A stretch of DNA of 64,000 nt from Meishania sp964351985 (lineage in GTDB: Bacteria; Bacteroidota; Bacteroidia; Flavobacteriales; Flavobacteriaceae). The translations under genes were made by a program, and so were the position numbers. Below, in pieces: positions 24,500-33,392 of the stretch. The DNA lies in NCBI GenBank assembly GCA_964351985.1, contig CAYGPR010000010.1, positions 33,289 through 97,288 on the forward strand, read 5' to 3'. The number at the start of each line of letters is the position of its first letter. Position 1 is the stretch's first letter. The notes under the pieces are model-generated. The model was not told the origin of the DNA, ran no database searches, and worked only from the letters and a program-made list of their open reading frames with translations.

Positions 24500-26980
24500 A
24501 TGAAGAAACTACTCCCGATTACCCTAATCTTATTTACATTTTTTGCAACTGCACAACGACCTGAGGGTAATAGGCCAGCACCCATCACAATTTCGGGAAC
24601 AGTTTTTGACAACGACACCAACCAACCTCTTGAATACGCAACTTTGGTACTACAAAGCGTTCGAGACCCAGAGCGTGTAACTGGTGGAATTACGGATGAA
24701 AACGGCAAGTTTGAAGTAGAAACCGCTCCCGGTCGATATAACGTCAGTATTGAATATATTTCTTTTCTACCCTTCAAACTTGAAGAGCAACAATATCTGA
24801 CCTCTACAAATCTCGGAACTATCAAATTAAAGCTAGATGTCGAGCAATTGGCTGAAGTAGAGGTAGTTGGTGAAAAAACTTCGGTGGAGGTCAGATTGGA
24901 CAAAAAAATATACAATGTCGGTAAGGACCTGACCAATAGCGGCGCCACAATAAGTGATGCACTCGATAATATTCCTTCTGTTACGGTTGATGTTGACGGA
25001 GCGATTGCGCTACGCGGTAATGGAAATGTAAGAATACTTATTAATGGTAGGCCATCGGCCCTTGCAGGATTCGGTTCTACCGACGCCCTACGTCAATTAC
25101 CCGCCGACGCCATTGAAAAAGTAGAGGTGATTACAAGTCCTTCGGCACGTTATGATGCTGAAGGTACCGCCGGCATTCTTAATATAGTTCTGAAGAAAGA
25201 GAAAACAAGAGGGTTCAATGGTACCATAAACACAACCGTTGGATACCCTGATGCACTCTCCATAACTCCGAACCTGAACCTTCGTACGGATAAATTCAAT
25301 ATTTTCACCACGATCGGATATCGATATCGCAAGGGACCTGGAAATGCACTTTTCGACAACACCTACTTTAGTGGTGCGTTCGATAGAATCATAGAAGAAC
25401 GAGACATCGACAGAAGTAATAGTGGCTTCAACGCTAATTTGGGTATTGAATATTTCTTAACGGAAACTTCTTCGCTAACGGCAAGCGCTTTTGGACGTTT
25501 GAACGACGGAGAAGATATTACGGAAAACAACACCACCCGTTTCATAGCCACAGATATCGATAGTAGAACCTTACGGCGAGAAATTGAAGTTGAAGATGAG
25601 CAGAGTTATCAGTTATCGCTGAACTACAATAATGATTTCAATACTGAAGGCCATAAGCTAACAGCAGATTTTCAATACTCCTATGACGAAGAAATTAAGC
25701 CGACTACGATCATTGAGAATAACACGTTTCCGAACAACGAGTCTGTAGCCAGTGAGAACATCAACGAAATTGAAGAGCAGAATGAGGTCTTGTTTCAGGT
25801 CGATTATGTTTTGCCTATGGGTGAAGCGCAATTTGAGGCAGGTTATCGTGGTAATTTTGAAGAAAACGACACGGATTTCGCCTTAGAAGAACTGAATCTT
25901 GCAACAGGCTTGTTCGAACCCAATTTAGGCCTAACCAATCGTTTTGTATTCAATCAAAACGTTAATGCCCTTTATAGTCAGTACGGGAACAAATATGGGG
26001 ACTTCTCTTTTCTTTTGGGTCTAAGATTAGAAAACACGCAACTGAAGGGAAAAGTAACTGGTGTTGATGTAGCGACTTTGCAAGAGATTTTAGGGTCAGA
26101 AATAGATTTGGATTTTGACAAAAATTATCTTGGGCTTTTCCCGACCATGAATGTTACTTACGAACTTGCTGAAAATGAGAATCTGACGCTCGGTTATAAC
26201 CGCCGTATTAATCGACCTCGAGGATTTTTCATCAACCCCTTTCCTTCTCGATCCAGTAGAACAAATGTATTTCAGGGAAATCCCGATTTAGACCCGGCTT
26301 TTGCCAACGCGTATGACCTGGGTTATTTGAAAAGGTGGAAAAAGTTGACTTTGACCTCTTCGGTGTATTATCAAAAAGAAACCAATTCTTTTGAAAGAAT
26401 TCAAGAAGAAACCGGCGAACTTACCTCAGATGGTATAGCCATCATTCGTTCATTGCCTATTAATTTGTCGACCAACGAGCGAATCGGAGCTGAGATGGGT
26501 ATACTCTACAACCCCTTTAAGTGGTGGAGGGTAAATGGGAGTTTTAACTTTTTTCAGTTCAATTCAGAAGGTTTTTTTAACGGTGTTGATTTTGGGGCCA
26601 AAAATACAAGCTGGTTTTCGCGGTTTAGTTCAAAAGTTACGCTCCCCGGAAAAATAGATTGGCAGACGAACGCTTTTTATCGCGGTCCGACGGAAAATGC
26701 CCAAACGAGAAACAAAGGGATTTTTTCCTTGAACCTGGCTTTCAGCAAAGACATTTTAAAAGATAATGGAACCATCGCCTTTAATGTAAGTGATGTATTG
26801 AATTCGAGAAAACGTATGTCATTTACACAAACACCGTTTTTTACATCCGATAGCGAGTTTCAGTGGCGCGTACGACAATTCAATCTTTCTTTTGTGTATC
26901 GAATCAATCAGAAAAAACAAAACAATAGAAATCGCCAAAGACAGGATGATGGCGGAGGTGATGAGGAGTTCGGAAGTTGA
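24500..26980 (+). CDS. TonB-dependent-receptor-like outer membrane beta-barrel protein
   Basis: The 826-residue protein has a signal peptide (MKKLLPITLILFTFFATAQ) and a carboxypeptidase-regulatory-like domain (about 30-110; ISGTVFDNDTNQPLEYATL). A plug domain follows at about 135-235 with RGNGNVRILINGRPS and ARYDAEGTAGILNIVLKK, then a long barrel of the OMP_b-brl_3 type to about 800. The last residues are Asn/Arg/Gln-rich and hydrophilic, so the usual terminal aromatic strand lies slightly upstream. It probably imports or binds an unknown ligand with TonB-ExbBD. It forms a tight pair with the preceding secreted protein. Unlike the 38-48 kb paralogues it has a complete barrel. Confidence 0.9.
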   Translation: MKKLLPITLILFTFFATAQRPEGNRPAPITISGTVFDNDTNQPLEYATLVLQSVRDPERVTGGITDENGKFEVETAPGRYNVSIEYISFLPFKLEEQQYLTSTNLGTIKLKLDVEQLAEVEVVGEKTSVEVRLDKKIYNVGKDLTNSGATISDALDNIPSVTVDVDGAIALRGNGNVRILINGRPSALAGFGSTDALRQLPADAIEKVEVITSPSARYDAEGTAGILNIVLKKEKTRGFNGTINTTVGYPDALSITPNLNLRTDKFNIFTTIGYRYRKGPGNALFDNTYFSGAFDRIIEERDIDRSNSGFNANLGIEYFLTETSSLTASAFGRLNDGEDITENNTTRFIATDIDSRTLRREIEVEDEQSYQLSLNYNNDFNTEGHKLTADFQYSYDEEIKPTTIIENNTFPNNESVASENINEIEEQNEVLFQVDYVLPMGEAQFEAGYRGNFEENDTDFALEELNLATGLFEPNLGLTNRFVFNQNVNALYSQYGNKYGDFSFLLGLRLENTQLKGKVTGVDVATLQEILGSEIDLDFDKNYLGLFPTMNVTYELAENENLTLGYNRRINRPRGFFINPFPSRSSRTNVFQGNPDLDPAFANAYDLGYLKRWKKLTLTSSVYYQKETNSFERIQEETGELTSDGIAIIRSLPINLSTNERIGAEMGILYNPFKWWRVNGSFNFFQFNSEGFFNGVDFGAKNTSWFSRFSSKVTLPGKIDWQTNAFYRGPTENAQTRNKGIFSLNLAFSKDILKDNGTIAFNVSDVLNSRKRMSFTQTPFFTSDSEFQWRVRQFNLSFVYRINQKKQNNRNRQRQDDGGGDEEFGS

Positions 26981-27000
26981 GTATAAAAAGATATAAATGT

Positions 27001-27030
27001 AAAAAGGAAGCCGTTTGGCTTCCTTTTTTT
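27001..27030. terminator. Bidirectional terminator
   Basis: AAAAAGGAAGCC, loop GTTT, GGCTTCCTTTTT form a perfect 12-bp stem with A and T tracts on both sides. It lies between the receptor gene (plus) and the small membrane protein gene (minus), serving both. Confidence 0.9.
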
Positions 27031-27205
27031 ATTGTTCTAAACGTTTAGCTCGTTTAGCCTCGCGCTTTTCTTTCCAAATTTCCATTAAATTTCCACCTAA
27101 CCAATAGGGCACTACGAACAGCAACAAAAAAATCATCAGCCAAAAACCGATGGTCAGAATGGTCAAGAAAGCTAAAAATCCTAAATATTGGTCGAATTCA
27201 AACAT
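27029..27205 (-). CDS. 58-residue membrane protein (unlisted small ORF)
   Basis: I translated this from the minus strand: ATG at 27205-27203, TAA at 27031-27029. The product starts MFEFDQYLGFLAFLTILTIG, has one or two hydrophobic segments (about 8-40), a short loop with VPYWLGGNL, and a basic helix (KEKREAKRAKRL) at the end. A promoter with both -33 and -7 boxes lies directly upstream and a strong terminator directly downstream, so the gene is convincing despite its size. Function unknown. Confidence 0.75.
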   Translation of the reverse strand: MFEFDQYLGFLAFLTILTIGFWLMIFLLLFVVPYWLGGNLMEIWKEKREAKRAKRLEQ

Positions 27206-27226
27206 GTCAGTGAAATTTTAATGATA

Positions 27227-27259
27227 CAAAGATACTTGGAAATGGACATATAGTACAAA
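27227..27259 (-). promoter_or_regulatory. Promoter of the 58-residue membrane protein gene
   Basis: On the minus strand TTTG (27259-27256), a 21-base spacer and TATCTTTG (27234-27227) match the Bacteroidetes -33/-7 consensus. The ATG follows 21 bases later. Confidence 0.7.
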
Positions 27260-27350
27260 TCAAAATCAAAAAAAATAGGATTTGATTATATGTCGGACAA
27301 AACTACCTCAAAATACGTTTTCGTTTCAAGGAAATATTTCTACAAACCGT

Positions 27351-27358
27351 TACCTTTG
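27351..27358 (+). promoter_or_regulatory. -7 element for fumC
   Basis: TACCTTTG matches TAnnTTTG, 22 bases before the fumC ATG. An intact promoter in front of an interrupted gene suggests recent damage or a sequence error. Confidence 0.6.
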
Positions 27359-27380
27359 AAAGACACAAAATTTTATACCA

Positions 27381-28778
27381 ATGAGTTATAGAATCGAAAA
27401 GGATACCATGGGCGAAGTTCAGGTGCCCAGCGATAAATACTGGGGTGCGCAAACCGAGCGTTCGCGAAACAATTTCAAAATAGGACCATCGGCCTCAATG
27501 CCCTTGGACATTATTTATGGCTTTGCCTATCTTAAAAAAGCCGCTGCATACACCAATCACGAACTGGGCGTTCTGGATGAACAAAAAAGGGATTTAATCG
27601 CTAAAGTTTGCGATGAAATTTTGAACGGGAAACATGACGATCAATTTCCCCTCGTCATCTGGCAGACCGGATCGGGCACCCAGAGCAATATGAACGTAAA
27701 TGAAGTAATTGCAAACCGTGCCCATGAAATTGCCGGAAAATAGATCGGCGAAGGCGAAAAAACAATTCAGCCGAATGATGATGTAAATAAATCACAGTCC
27801 TCGAACGATACTTTTCCGACCGGAATGCATATCGCCGCTTATAAAAAAATAGTGGAAACGACTATTCCCGGAGTAAAACAACTTAGGAATACCTTGTTCA
27901 AAAAATCAAAAGAATTTGCAAGTGTTGTCAAAATCGGACGTACCCATTTGATGGATGCCACTCCCCTAACCTTGGGGCAAGAGTTTTCGGGTTATGTATC
28001 ACAATTAGATCATGGGTTACGTGCCCTAGAGAACACGCTAGATCATTTAAGCGAATTGGCGCTGGGCGGCACTGCTGTCGGTACGGGCCTGAACACCCCG
28101 AAAGGATATGATGTGTTGGTCGCAAAATACATTGCGGATTTTACAGAACTGCCCTTTAAGACCGCGGATAATAAATTTGAAGCGTTAGCAGCGCACGATG
28201 CTATCGTGGAAAGTCATGGCGCCTTAAAACAGTTGGCAGTATCGTTGAATAAGATTGCAAATGATATACGCATGATGGCCTCCGGACCCCGTTCAGGAAT
28301 CGGTGAAATCATTATACCGGCAAACGAACCCGGTAGCTCCATTATGCCGGGAAAGGTCAACCCAACACAATGTGAAGCACTGACCATGGTGTGCGCGCAA
28401 GTAATGGGCAACGATGTGGCGATTTCGGTGGGGGGCACACAAGGGCATTACGAACTCAACGTCTTTAAACCGATGATGGCCGCCAACATACTGCAGTCAG
28501 CACAGCTACTGGGGGATGCATGTGTTAGTTTCGATGTAAACTGTGCCGTGGGTATCGAACCGAATCATGAGATTATCAAAGAATTGTTGAACAATTCATT
28601 GATGTTGGTTACCGCGCTGAATACAAAAATCGGGTACTATAAAGCCGCGGAAATCGCCAATACGGCTCATAAAAATGGTACGACCCTTAAGGAAGAAGCG
28701 GTCAGACTGGGCTATGTAAGTGCGGAGGACTATGACAAATGGGTACGCCCGCAAGACATGGTGGGGCAATTAAGATAA
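27381..28778 (+). pseudogene. fumC: Class II fumarate hydratase gene interrupted by an in-frame TAG
   Basis: Read as one frame this is a 465-codon class II fumarase, the normal length. The first 120 codons contain YWGAQTERSRNNFKIG and QTGSGTQSNMNVNEVIANR. Codon 121 (27741-27743) is TAG, after which the same frame continues without any indel: IGEGEK, NDDVNKSQSSNDTFPTGMH, and the signature PGSSIMPGKVNPTQCE at about 316-331. Fumarase hydrates fumarate to malate in the citric acid cycle and needs residues from both parts. A single change from AAG, CAG or GAG would explain the stop. Possibilities are sequencing error, a recent null mutation with another fumarase elsewhere, or readthrough. Confidence 0.9.
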
Positions 28779-28804
28779 TCTTGACCTCTACTTTCGATCA
28801 AAAT

Positions 28805-28839
28805 AAAAAAGGGCCGCTTCTTTCGAGACGGCCCTTTTT
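28805..28839. terminator. Bidirectional terminator after fumC
   Basis: AAAAAGGGCCG (28806-28816) pairs with CGGCCCTTTTT (28829-28839) around a 12-base loop. It serves both fumC and the convergent coiled-coil protein gene. Confidence 0.9.
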
Positions 28840-28859
28840 ATGCTAATGGATAGTGTTTC

Positions 28860-29747
28860 TTACTTCAATGTAAACTTAGATGTTCCTAATAACTTCAGCT
28901 TATCATCATAAACGTTCACCATGTAGTTCCCTTTTTGGAAGTCACCGGCAGGCTTATTAATATAATCACAAACATCCAAAGACTTGTTCTCATAGTAGAA
29001 GTTCGTTCCTTTACTGTACGTAACAGAAGAACCTTCTTCGCTGGTCTTAGAATAGCTCTCTCCCATAACATTACCTTGAGGGTCAAGAACTTCAACAAAG
29101 AACTCACGATCACCCGCTTGGGCAATTACGTTGTCGGCAACTGTAAAGCAAACTTTGAATTTGTCAGTTCTACCGGCCCGAGAAGTAGAGACCAATTTAC
29201 CGCTGTTTCTTTCCTTTACGGCATCAACCGTAAATTTAGAAAGATTCAAAGCCGAACCTTTTTCGACCACATCGGCCAGTTGCGTATTCTGTACGACCAA
29301 TGAATCGTTAAAAACAGTTTGTTTTTCCAACTCAACATAGGTACTGTCACGCTGCATGGCGATCATCGTGTTCGAACGAGTAAGCGAATCGACTTGCTTC
29401 AATAGTTGCTCTCTTTCGGCCTTAAGCACACCTACTTGTCTTCTGTATCTCGACAATGATGCGATATCACCTTTCATATTCTTTACCGAATCGATATATT
29501 TTGCAATATTATCTCGTGCAGATACCAATTCTTCGTTCGTAGCGTTACTTTCCAATATAGCTTTATCGTATTCGGACTTAAGGCTGTTAAGATCTTCAAC
29601 GACCAATTGCTTCTCTTGGGTAAGCACTTTTTCATTCTTCTGTTTTTCTTGGTAAAGACTAACAGTGTAGATGATAGTACCGATAAGAACTACACCAAGT
29701 AGCCCTGCCAATACTTTTAATCCATTGTTATTTTTTGTTTCAGTCAT
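28860..29747 (-). CDS. Membrane-anchored coiled-coil protein, function unknown
   Basis: The 295-residue protein has a short cytoplasmic start, one transmembrane helix (VLAGLLGVVLIGTIIYTVSLY, about 11-31), a coiled coil to about residue 145, and a C-terminal beta-rich domain (about 170-295; TDKFKVCFTVADNV, REFFVEVLDPQGNVMGES). I recall relatives in Flavobacteriia mislabelled as chromosome-partitioning proteins; no ATPase motif is visible. The topology puts the coiled coil and the beta domain in the periplasm, perhaps as an envelope spacer. It converges with fumC over a shared terminator. Confidence 0.8.
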   Translation of the reverse strand: MTETKNNNGLKVLAGLLGVVLIGTIIYTVSLYQEKQKNEKVLTQEKQLVVEDLNSLKSEYDKAILESNATNEELVSARDNIAKYIDSVKNMKGDIASLSRYRRQVGVLKAEREQLLKQVDSLTRSNTMIAMQRDSTYVELEKQTVFNDSLVVQNTQLADVVEKGSALNLSKFTVDAVKERNSGKLVSTSRAGRTDKFKVCFTVADNVIAQAGDREFFVEVLDPQGNVMGESYSKTSEEGSSVTYSKGTNFYYENKSLDVCDYINKPAGDFQKGNYMVNVYDDKLKLLGTSKFTLK

Positions 29748-29925
29748 AATGTAAAAATTTAGTAACTTTTAGTTGTTCTGTGTTAAGTAACAGAGTTTGT
29801 TTGTATCGTTCTATATACGGTTCAATATTCAAATTGGATTTTTTGGATGAAAAAAAATAAAAATCCTCACAATTTCTTTTTATGATGCATTAACTTCGTT
29901 TAGCTCGCAAACCCATTTTACCGCA

Positions 29926-30399
29926 ATGTCATTAAGAGTAATTCCGTTTCAGCCTGAATATGCCGACAGGTTCAAAGATTTGAACAAAGCTTGGCTCGAA
30001 GAATATTTCTATGTTGAACCAAAGGATATCGTCCTTTTGGAAGATTGTGAGAACACTATAATAAATAAAGGGGGATATATCTTTTTTGCTGAATATGAAG
30101 GAAGAATCATAGGCTGCTTTTCCTTTATCAAACTTAAGGAAGGTGTTTTTGAACTGGGTAAAATGGCAGTCGATAAACCATATCAAGGTCTAAAGATTGG
30201 ACAGAAACTTTTACTATTTGCCATAGATTGGGCAAAAAAGAATACATGGAGCAAAATCGTGCTTTATTCCAGCACCAAACTCGATACCGCGCTTTATGTC
30301 TATAAAAAATATGGTTTTAAGGAAGTGCAGTTGGAAAAACACCTTCCTTATGCTCGAAGTGATATTAAGATGGAACTCGAATTAAATAATATATTATGA
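29926..30399 (+). CDS. GNAT family N-acetyltransferase
   Basis: The 157-residue single-domain protein has the acetyl-CoA motif in MAVDKPYQGLKIGQKLLLFAID and the C-terminal YVYKKYGFKEVQ typical of GNAT enzymes. Substrate unknown. Its stop codon overlaps the next start as ATGA (30396-30399), so the metallo-beta-lactamase-fold protein is translated from the same message. Confidence 0.9.
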   Translation: MSLRVIPFQPEYADRFKDLNKAWLEEYFYVEPKDIVLLEDCENTIINKGGYIFFAEYEGRIIGCFSFIKLKEGVFELGKMAVDKPYQGLKIGQKLLLFAIDWAKKNTWSKIVLYSSTKLDTALYVYKKYGFKEVQLEKHLPYARSDIKMELELNNIL

Positions 30400-31190
30400 A
30401 AAGAATATTTGTTTCAGTCCTTATGGTAAGCATGCTTGCGATTAGTTGTAAGGAAAACCTTAAAAAAGAAAAAGAAACCATAGTGACCGAAGTAGTTACC
30501 GAGGACAATAGAACAATTTCAGAACTAAAAATAATGCCAATCGAACATGCCACGGCTGTTTTGGAATGGAACGACGTTACCATATATATTGACCCAGTTG
30601 GGGGAGCCGAAGCGTTTGATGGCAAAAACTCACCAGATCTCATTCTCATCACCGATATACATGGTGACCATTTTAATCTAGAAACGTTGGAGGCTTTAGA
30701 TACCGAAAAGTCAAAAATCATGATGCCCCAAGTGGTTGCCGATAAAATGCCAAAAGCTTTTACCCCTCAAATCGATGTGCTGAACAATGGAGATACAAAA
30801 GAACGCTACGGAATTACGGTCGAAGCTATCCCCATGTACAATTTACGCGAAGAAGCCCTGAAATTTCATGAAAAAGGGCGCGGAAACGGATATGTGCTGA
30901 ACATGGGCGAAGAACGTATCTATTTTTCAGGCGATACCGAAGATATTCCTGAAATGCGGGCTTTAAAAAATATCGACAAAGCTTTTATCTGCATGAACCT
31001 ACCATACACTATGACACCTGAAAGTGCGGCCGATGCCGTTTTGGAATTCAAACCAAAAAAAGTCTATCCATATCATTATCGAGGAAATCCCGATGTGAGC
31101 GATGTTTCGAAATTCAAAGAAATCGTGAATGCCGGGGATTCCAATATTGAAGTAATTCAGTTGGATTGGTATCCACTGGATGATTTTTAA
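30396..31190 (+). CDS. Metallo-beta-lactamase-fold hydrolase, probable lipoprotein
   Basis: The 264-residue protein has a lipoprotein-like signal (KRIFVSVLMVSMLAISC), then an MBL fold starting MPIEHATAVLEWNDVTIYIDP. The metal-binding motif is reduced to TDIHGDHFN, and a later YFSGDTEDIPEM supplies the bridging aspartate; YPYHYRGNPDV gives a further histidine. This resembles the UlaG-like / UPF0173 branch. Substrate unknown. It is translationally coupled to the preceding acetyltransferase. Confidence 0.85.
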   Translation: MKRIFVSVLMVSMLAISCKENLKKEKETIVTEVVTEDNRTISELKIMPIEHATAVLEWNDVTIYIDPVGGAEAFDGKNSPDLILITDIHGDHFNLETLEALDTEKSKIMMPQVVADKMPKAFTPQIDVLNNGDTKERYGITVEAIPMYNLREEALKFHEKGRGNGYVLNMGEERIYFSGDTEDIPEMRALKNIDKAFICMNLPYTMTPESAADAVLEFKPKKVYPYHYRGNPDVSDVSKFKEIVNAGDSNIEVIQLDWYPLDDF

Positions 31191-31215
31191 TCCTCCGGAT
31201 TGACAAAATAAAGTG

Positions 31216-33342
31216 TTACAACTTAACAACTGGAAATTGGGTTATCCTCAGGGTAGTACATCCATAGGGAACCAAGGTTATTTCAGTAATCTTATCTTTG
31301 GTATCTCCTCGATAACGCCCCCAAACGCCAGTAAAATAAGGTAATCCGTTCGTTGCTTTCCAATTATCCAATCGAAATCCTTTTATTCGCAAAGAAATTG
31401 GGGTGTTCTCCAAATTCCAAGGATAACTTCCGTCCCATTCATTTTCAATTACCGTTGTCGATGTCGGTAGGTTGTCCAATTCTTCTTGTATCAAGGCGTA
31501 GTTCCAAGGGTCTTCGGCGAAAATTTCGGTGAATTGTTGATATTCGGCTCCCCCATCTTTTGTTTTTTCCTTCCCATTGATTTTGAGGGCGTAAACCAAA
31601 GGGCCCCTTTCTATCGCTTGTGAGAATTCGAACCATTGAGAACGGGCCACTTTCATTGGAAGTTGTAATGTTATTTTGTCACCATTTTTCCATTCCCTTT
31701 CTAAAATGGCAACTTTATGCCGAGCCTTGAAATCTATTTTTTGTCCATTAATCGATATCGAAGCGTTCTCGGCCCATGAGGGAATGCGAAAATGAAATGG
31801 AAAAGTAGCGGTTTTCGACAACCCAAGTTCAAAATCTACCGTTTCCCGAAATGGGAATCCTGTCGTTTCCTTGATCTGTAAATCGACACTATCGGCGACC
31901 TTCATTTTTACCGTGCTCGGTGCGTATTGCAAAACGGCCACACCAGCGTCAAGAGTGGCATAAAACAAGTTTTGTACAAACTTGGGCCAAGACTGGTGCA
32001 TGTTCGTGGTACAGCAAGAATATCCCGATAGCGTACCAAATACAAAATCGGTACCCATATGATTTAAATTTTCAAAAGAAGCATTTGCCCGTACACTGAG
32101 TTCGACCTGATTAGCCGCCTGAAAATATTGCCGCGAACTATAATCATCGGATGCTTGTGCCGGCAAGGCATTATAGGTTATTCTTTCTAAGAGATCGGCA
32201 AATTCCATATCGCCCGTAATCTTAAGCATGGTTTCCAAAGAGAACATTTTTTCGGAAACGGAACAAAATTCAACTCCCTGCACGGGATTTCCTCCATGCA
32301 AAGGTTCATCGCCTCCGTACATCCCCTGCGCCTGTCCGTGATATTTCATAACGTCCATAAGTGCCTTTTTCACGGCATCGATATGCTTTGGATCTTTATC
32401 TTTTTGATACGATACTATTGGTTCTTTTAGCCCTTGGGCCAAATTGACGGTATGAAGGCCTCCAATTTTTGAAACTGTCAAATTATTTATTTCTGTTGAA
32501 TCGAACGGGTAACGCTTTAAAGAGGAATAGTGCCACGTTAATTCGGGATCATCGTAGTTTTCCTTATTTAGAAAAACCTCTGTCCATGGAAAAGTTTGTT
32601 CTTGGATGATATCACCCAATTCGAGTAAAAATTTGTCGCCAGTGATATTATACAACCAATATACGACCTGTAAGTTGTCACCTCCCCGTCTATTGGCCCA
32701 AAGCGACAAATAATCCAAAGGGGTGTTGGGAAGTTCCTTGAGTTGATATTTAAAATATTTTGTCAGTGTTTCGATAACCCTTCGATCTTGGGTGGCATTA
32801 TAATATTGTTGCATTATTTTAAGCATAACCATTTTAGGCCACCAGTCTTTTCGTCGACCCCGCTGAAGTCCCTGTTCGTCCTCGGGCTCTTTCTCAAAGG
32901 GCACTGGACCGATATACCCGTCATCCGTTTGATTGTTGATGGTCCATTCAATCCAAGGCTGTACTTTTGCCTTTAATCTATCGTCATCCAACAGATATGC
33001 CAGCGGAAGTAGGCCATCGATCCAATACGGTCCACGTTCCCAGCCGTCACCATCGCCACCGAGCCAGCCATTTCTTGGTCCGACCACTTCCGAATAAATT
33101 TCATCGAGATTTCCGGTCATTCCCAAGGCCATTCTTTGTAACTGGTCTTTCAACCAGCCTTCCGGTTTAATGGCACCCAAGGGCAGTTCGAGATATGGGG
33201 TTTGTACTAATGGATTTCGATTGGTCAAATAATTTGAACTGATATCAGAGGTAGCCTCCGGTTCTACTCCTTCAGGCCTTTCATTTTGTTTACAGGAAAA
33301 AAGAATGCCCAACAACATTACTAAAACCGACAGCCTTTTCAT
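31216..33342 (-). CDS. GH127-like (DUF1680, beta-L-arabinofuranosidase type) lipoprotein
   Basis: I prefer the start at 33342 (708 residues, MKRLSVLVMLLGILFSCKQ), a clear lipoprotein signal with Cys17; the frame opens eight codons earlier. The body is the DUF1680 alpha/alpha-barrel: GLLPLAYLLDDDRLKAKVQPWI, the metal/active-site stretch GVEFCSVSEKMFS at about residue 356, and SCCTTNMHQSWPKFVQNL at about 441, whose paired cysteines match the zinc site of GH127. C-terminal beta domains follow. It likely removes L-arabinofuranose or a related sugar from plant or algal glycans. It lies downstream of ettA on the same strand with 50 bases between; no SusC/D pair is adjacent. Confidence 0.85.
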   Translation of the reverse strand: MKRLSVLVMLLGILFSCKQNERPEGVEPEATSDISSNYLTNRNPLVQTPYLELPLGAIKPEGWLKDQLQRMALGMTGNLDEIYSEVVGPRNGWLGGDGDGWERGPYWIDGLLPLAYLLDDDRLKAKVQPWIEWTINNQTDDGYIGPVPFEKEPEDEQGLQRGRRKDWWPKMVMLKIMQQYYNATQDRRVIETLTKYFKYQLKELPNTPLDYLSLWANRRGGDNLQVVYWLYNITGDKFLLELGDIIQEQTFPWTEVFLNKENYDDPELTWHYSSLKRYPFDSTEINNLTVSKIGGLHTVNLAQGLKEPIVSYQKDKDPKHIDAVKKALMDVMKYHGQAQGMYGGDEPLHGGNPVQGVEFCSVSEKMFSLETMLKITGDMEFADLLERITYNALPAQASDDYSSRQYFQAANQVELSVRANASFENLNHMGTDFVFGTLSGYSCCTTNMHQSWPKFVQNLFYATLDAGVAVLQYAPSTVKMKVADSVDLQIKETTGFPFRETVDFELGLSKTATFPFHFRIPSWAENASISINGQKIDFKARHKVAILEREWKNGDKITLQLPMKVARSQWFEFSQAIERGPLVYALKINGKEKTKDGGAEYQQFTEIFAEDPWNYALIQEELDNLPTSTTVIENEWDGSYPWNLENTPISLRIKGFRLDNWKATNGLPYFTGVWGRYRGDTKDKITEITLVPYGCTTLRITQFPVVKL

Positions 33343-33392
33343 ATATACAATAGATAATAAGTTCATCTGCCGGAGTTCATTATAAAATACTC

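Noticed and set aside
24415..24948. 177-codon minus-strand frame across the lysine tail and receptor start
   Set aside because: The long F/L stretch is the complement of the lysine codons; the plus-strand gene pair is convincing.
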